Shown: positions 63,695 through 64,000 of the stretch, piece by piece
Numbering within the stretch: position 1 is the stretch's first letter
Layout of the letters: every line of letters begins with the position of its first letter
NCBI GenBank assembly: GCA_038205115.1
Contig: JBBRCE010000020.1
Location: 19,033-83,032 of the forward strand
Direction of reading: 5' to 3'
From: JBBRCE01 sp038205115
Lineage (GTDB): Bacteria; Planctomycetota; Planctomycetia; Pirellulales; JBBRCE01
DNA length: 64,000 nucleotides
The notes under the pieces: generated by a model
Databases searched by the model: none
The model's input: the letters and a program-made list of their open reading frames with translations, nothing else
What the model was told of the DNA's origin: nothing
Translations under genes and position numbers: made by a program

Positions 63695-63768
63695 TGGGCG
63701 GCACAGGACTCGAACCTGTGACTTCTACCGTGTGAGGATAGCGCTCTAACCAACTGAGCTAGCCGCCC
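63695..63768 (-). tRNA. tRNA-Val (anticodon CAC)
   Basis: A complete 74-base cloverleaf. Acceptor stem GGGCGGC pairs with GCCGCCC; the D arm has AGTTGGTTA; the anticodon loop is CTCACAC, giving anticodon CAC for GUG codons; the T arm contains TTCGAGT between ACAGG and CCTGT. The discriminator base is A. The 3' CCA is not encoded, so it must be added after transcription. Confidence 0.95.
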
Positions 63769-63815
63769 GAAATGTCTGATGGACTGCGTCGGCTTGATTC
63801 GCAGGCCAAGGTGCA

Positions 63816-63845
63816 ATTCTGACAACCGCACTAGCGGACTGTCAA
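63816..63845 (-). promoter_or_regulatory. Predicted promoter of the tRNA gene
   Basis: A perfect TTGACA (complement of 63840-63845) and CAGAAT (complement of 63816-63821) with an 18-base spacer. The transcript would start about 40 bases before the mature tRNA end. Confidence 0.55.
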
Positions 63846-63886
63846 GCGGCCAATCTGTCAGGGTGTGACAAAAGTGCTTGGCGGTG

Positions 63887-64000
63887 TTAAGCCGCGGTGG
63901 GGCAAGGAGTTGGCCAGTATTTTTGCCATTGGCCGCTACGCTCGAGCGAATCCAGCGCGGTGACAGCCTCCGCATTCGGTCGATCCCAACGACGACTGCG
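63887..64000 (-). CDS. C-terminal fragment of an unknown gene
   Basis: An open frame entering from the right edge and ending in TAA at 63887. Its last 37 residues include DRPNAEAVTALDSLERSGQW and the close KYWPTPCPTAA. The codon pattern is protein-like, but too little is seen to name it. The two other minus-strand frames read less naturally. Confidence 0.4.
   Translation of the reverse strand, partial: RSRRWDRPNAEAVTALDSLERSGQWQKYWPTPCPTAA

Noticed and set aside
63649..63975. 108-codon minus-strand frame across the tRNA
   Set aside because: It contains the familiar tRNA-derived peptide (AQLVRALSSHGRSHRFES) and is an artefact of the tRNA gene.

Overview
The window reads as planctomycete chromosome, most likely from the Pirellulales; the order is tentative. 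The evidence is a truncated cytochrome with a CxxCH site, two ThuA-like secreted proteins, a sialate O-acetylesterase-type enzyme, a sigma factor with several extra helix-turn-helix modules, many secreted proteins of unknown function and a high-GC coding bias with long antisense open frames. There are no rRNA genes, no CRISPR array and no intact mobile element.

Layout. 1-9.1 kb (all minus): cytochrome fragment, hybrid histidine kinase, ThuA-like protein, SASA esterase, TPR-CHAT caspase-like protein and a cysteine-rich tandem-repeat protein. 9.5-25 kb: multi-HTH sigma factor, secreted unknown, DUF374 acyltransferase, dapF, AsmA-like giant, degenerate NtrC-like regulator, xylA, and a translationally coupled TPR/TolQ-like pair. 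25-30 kb: DEAD-box helicase after an 870-base gap, queA and a cupin gene with upstream dyads. 30-37.8 kb (plus): a tight operon of RDD, SpoIIM-like, membrane protein, DUF4129, DUF4350, zinc-ribbon MoxR and DUF58, with ATGA/GTGA overlaps. 37.8-48.7 kb (minus): YdeI-CDGSH fusion, RNase Z-like hydrolase, secreted unknowns, a three-gene cassette (HlyD adaptor, GAF-HlyD, M50 protease-HlyD), and a LOG-family protein. 49-57.9 kb: acyl-CoA carboxyltransferase, coiled-coil protein, beta-decarboxylating dehydrogenase, second ThuA-like protein, PhyH dioxygenase. 58-60.5 kb: a decayed patch with several frameshifted or start-less frames. 60.5-64 kb: MOSC protein, large 2OG-Fe(II) oxygenase, tRNA-Val(CAC) with its own promoter and terminator, and the tail of a gene leaving the window.

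How it works together. The MoxR-DUF58 operon looks like a chaperone/von Willebrand-type assembly system joined to membrane partners. The HlyD/GAF-HlyD/M50-HlyD cassette looks like an envelope-spanning device with three adaptor modules but no visible pump or ATPase, and is the best candidate for an undescribed system. The remaining genes are housekeeping (dapF, queA, xylA, tRNA), carbohydrate-related (ThuA, SASA) or unknown envelope functions.
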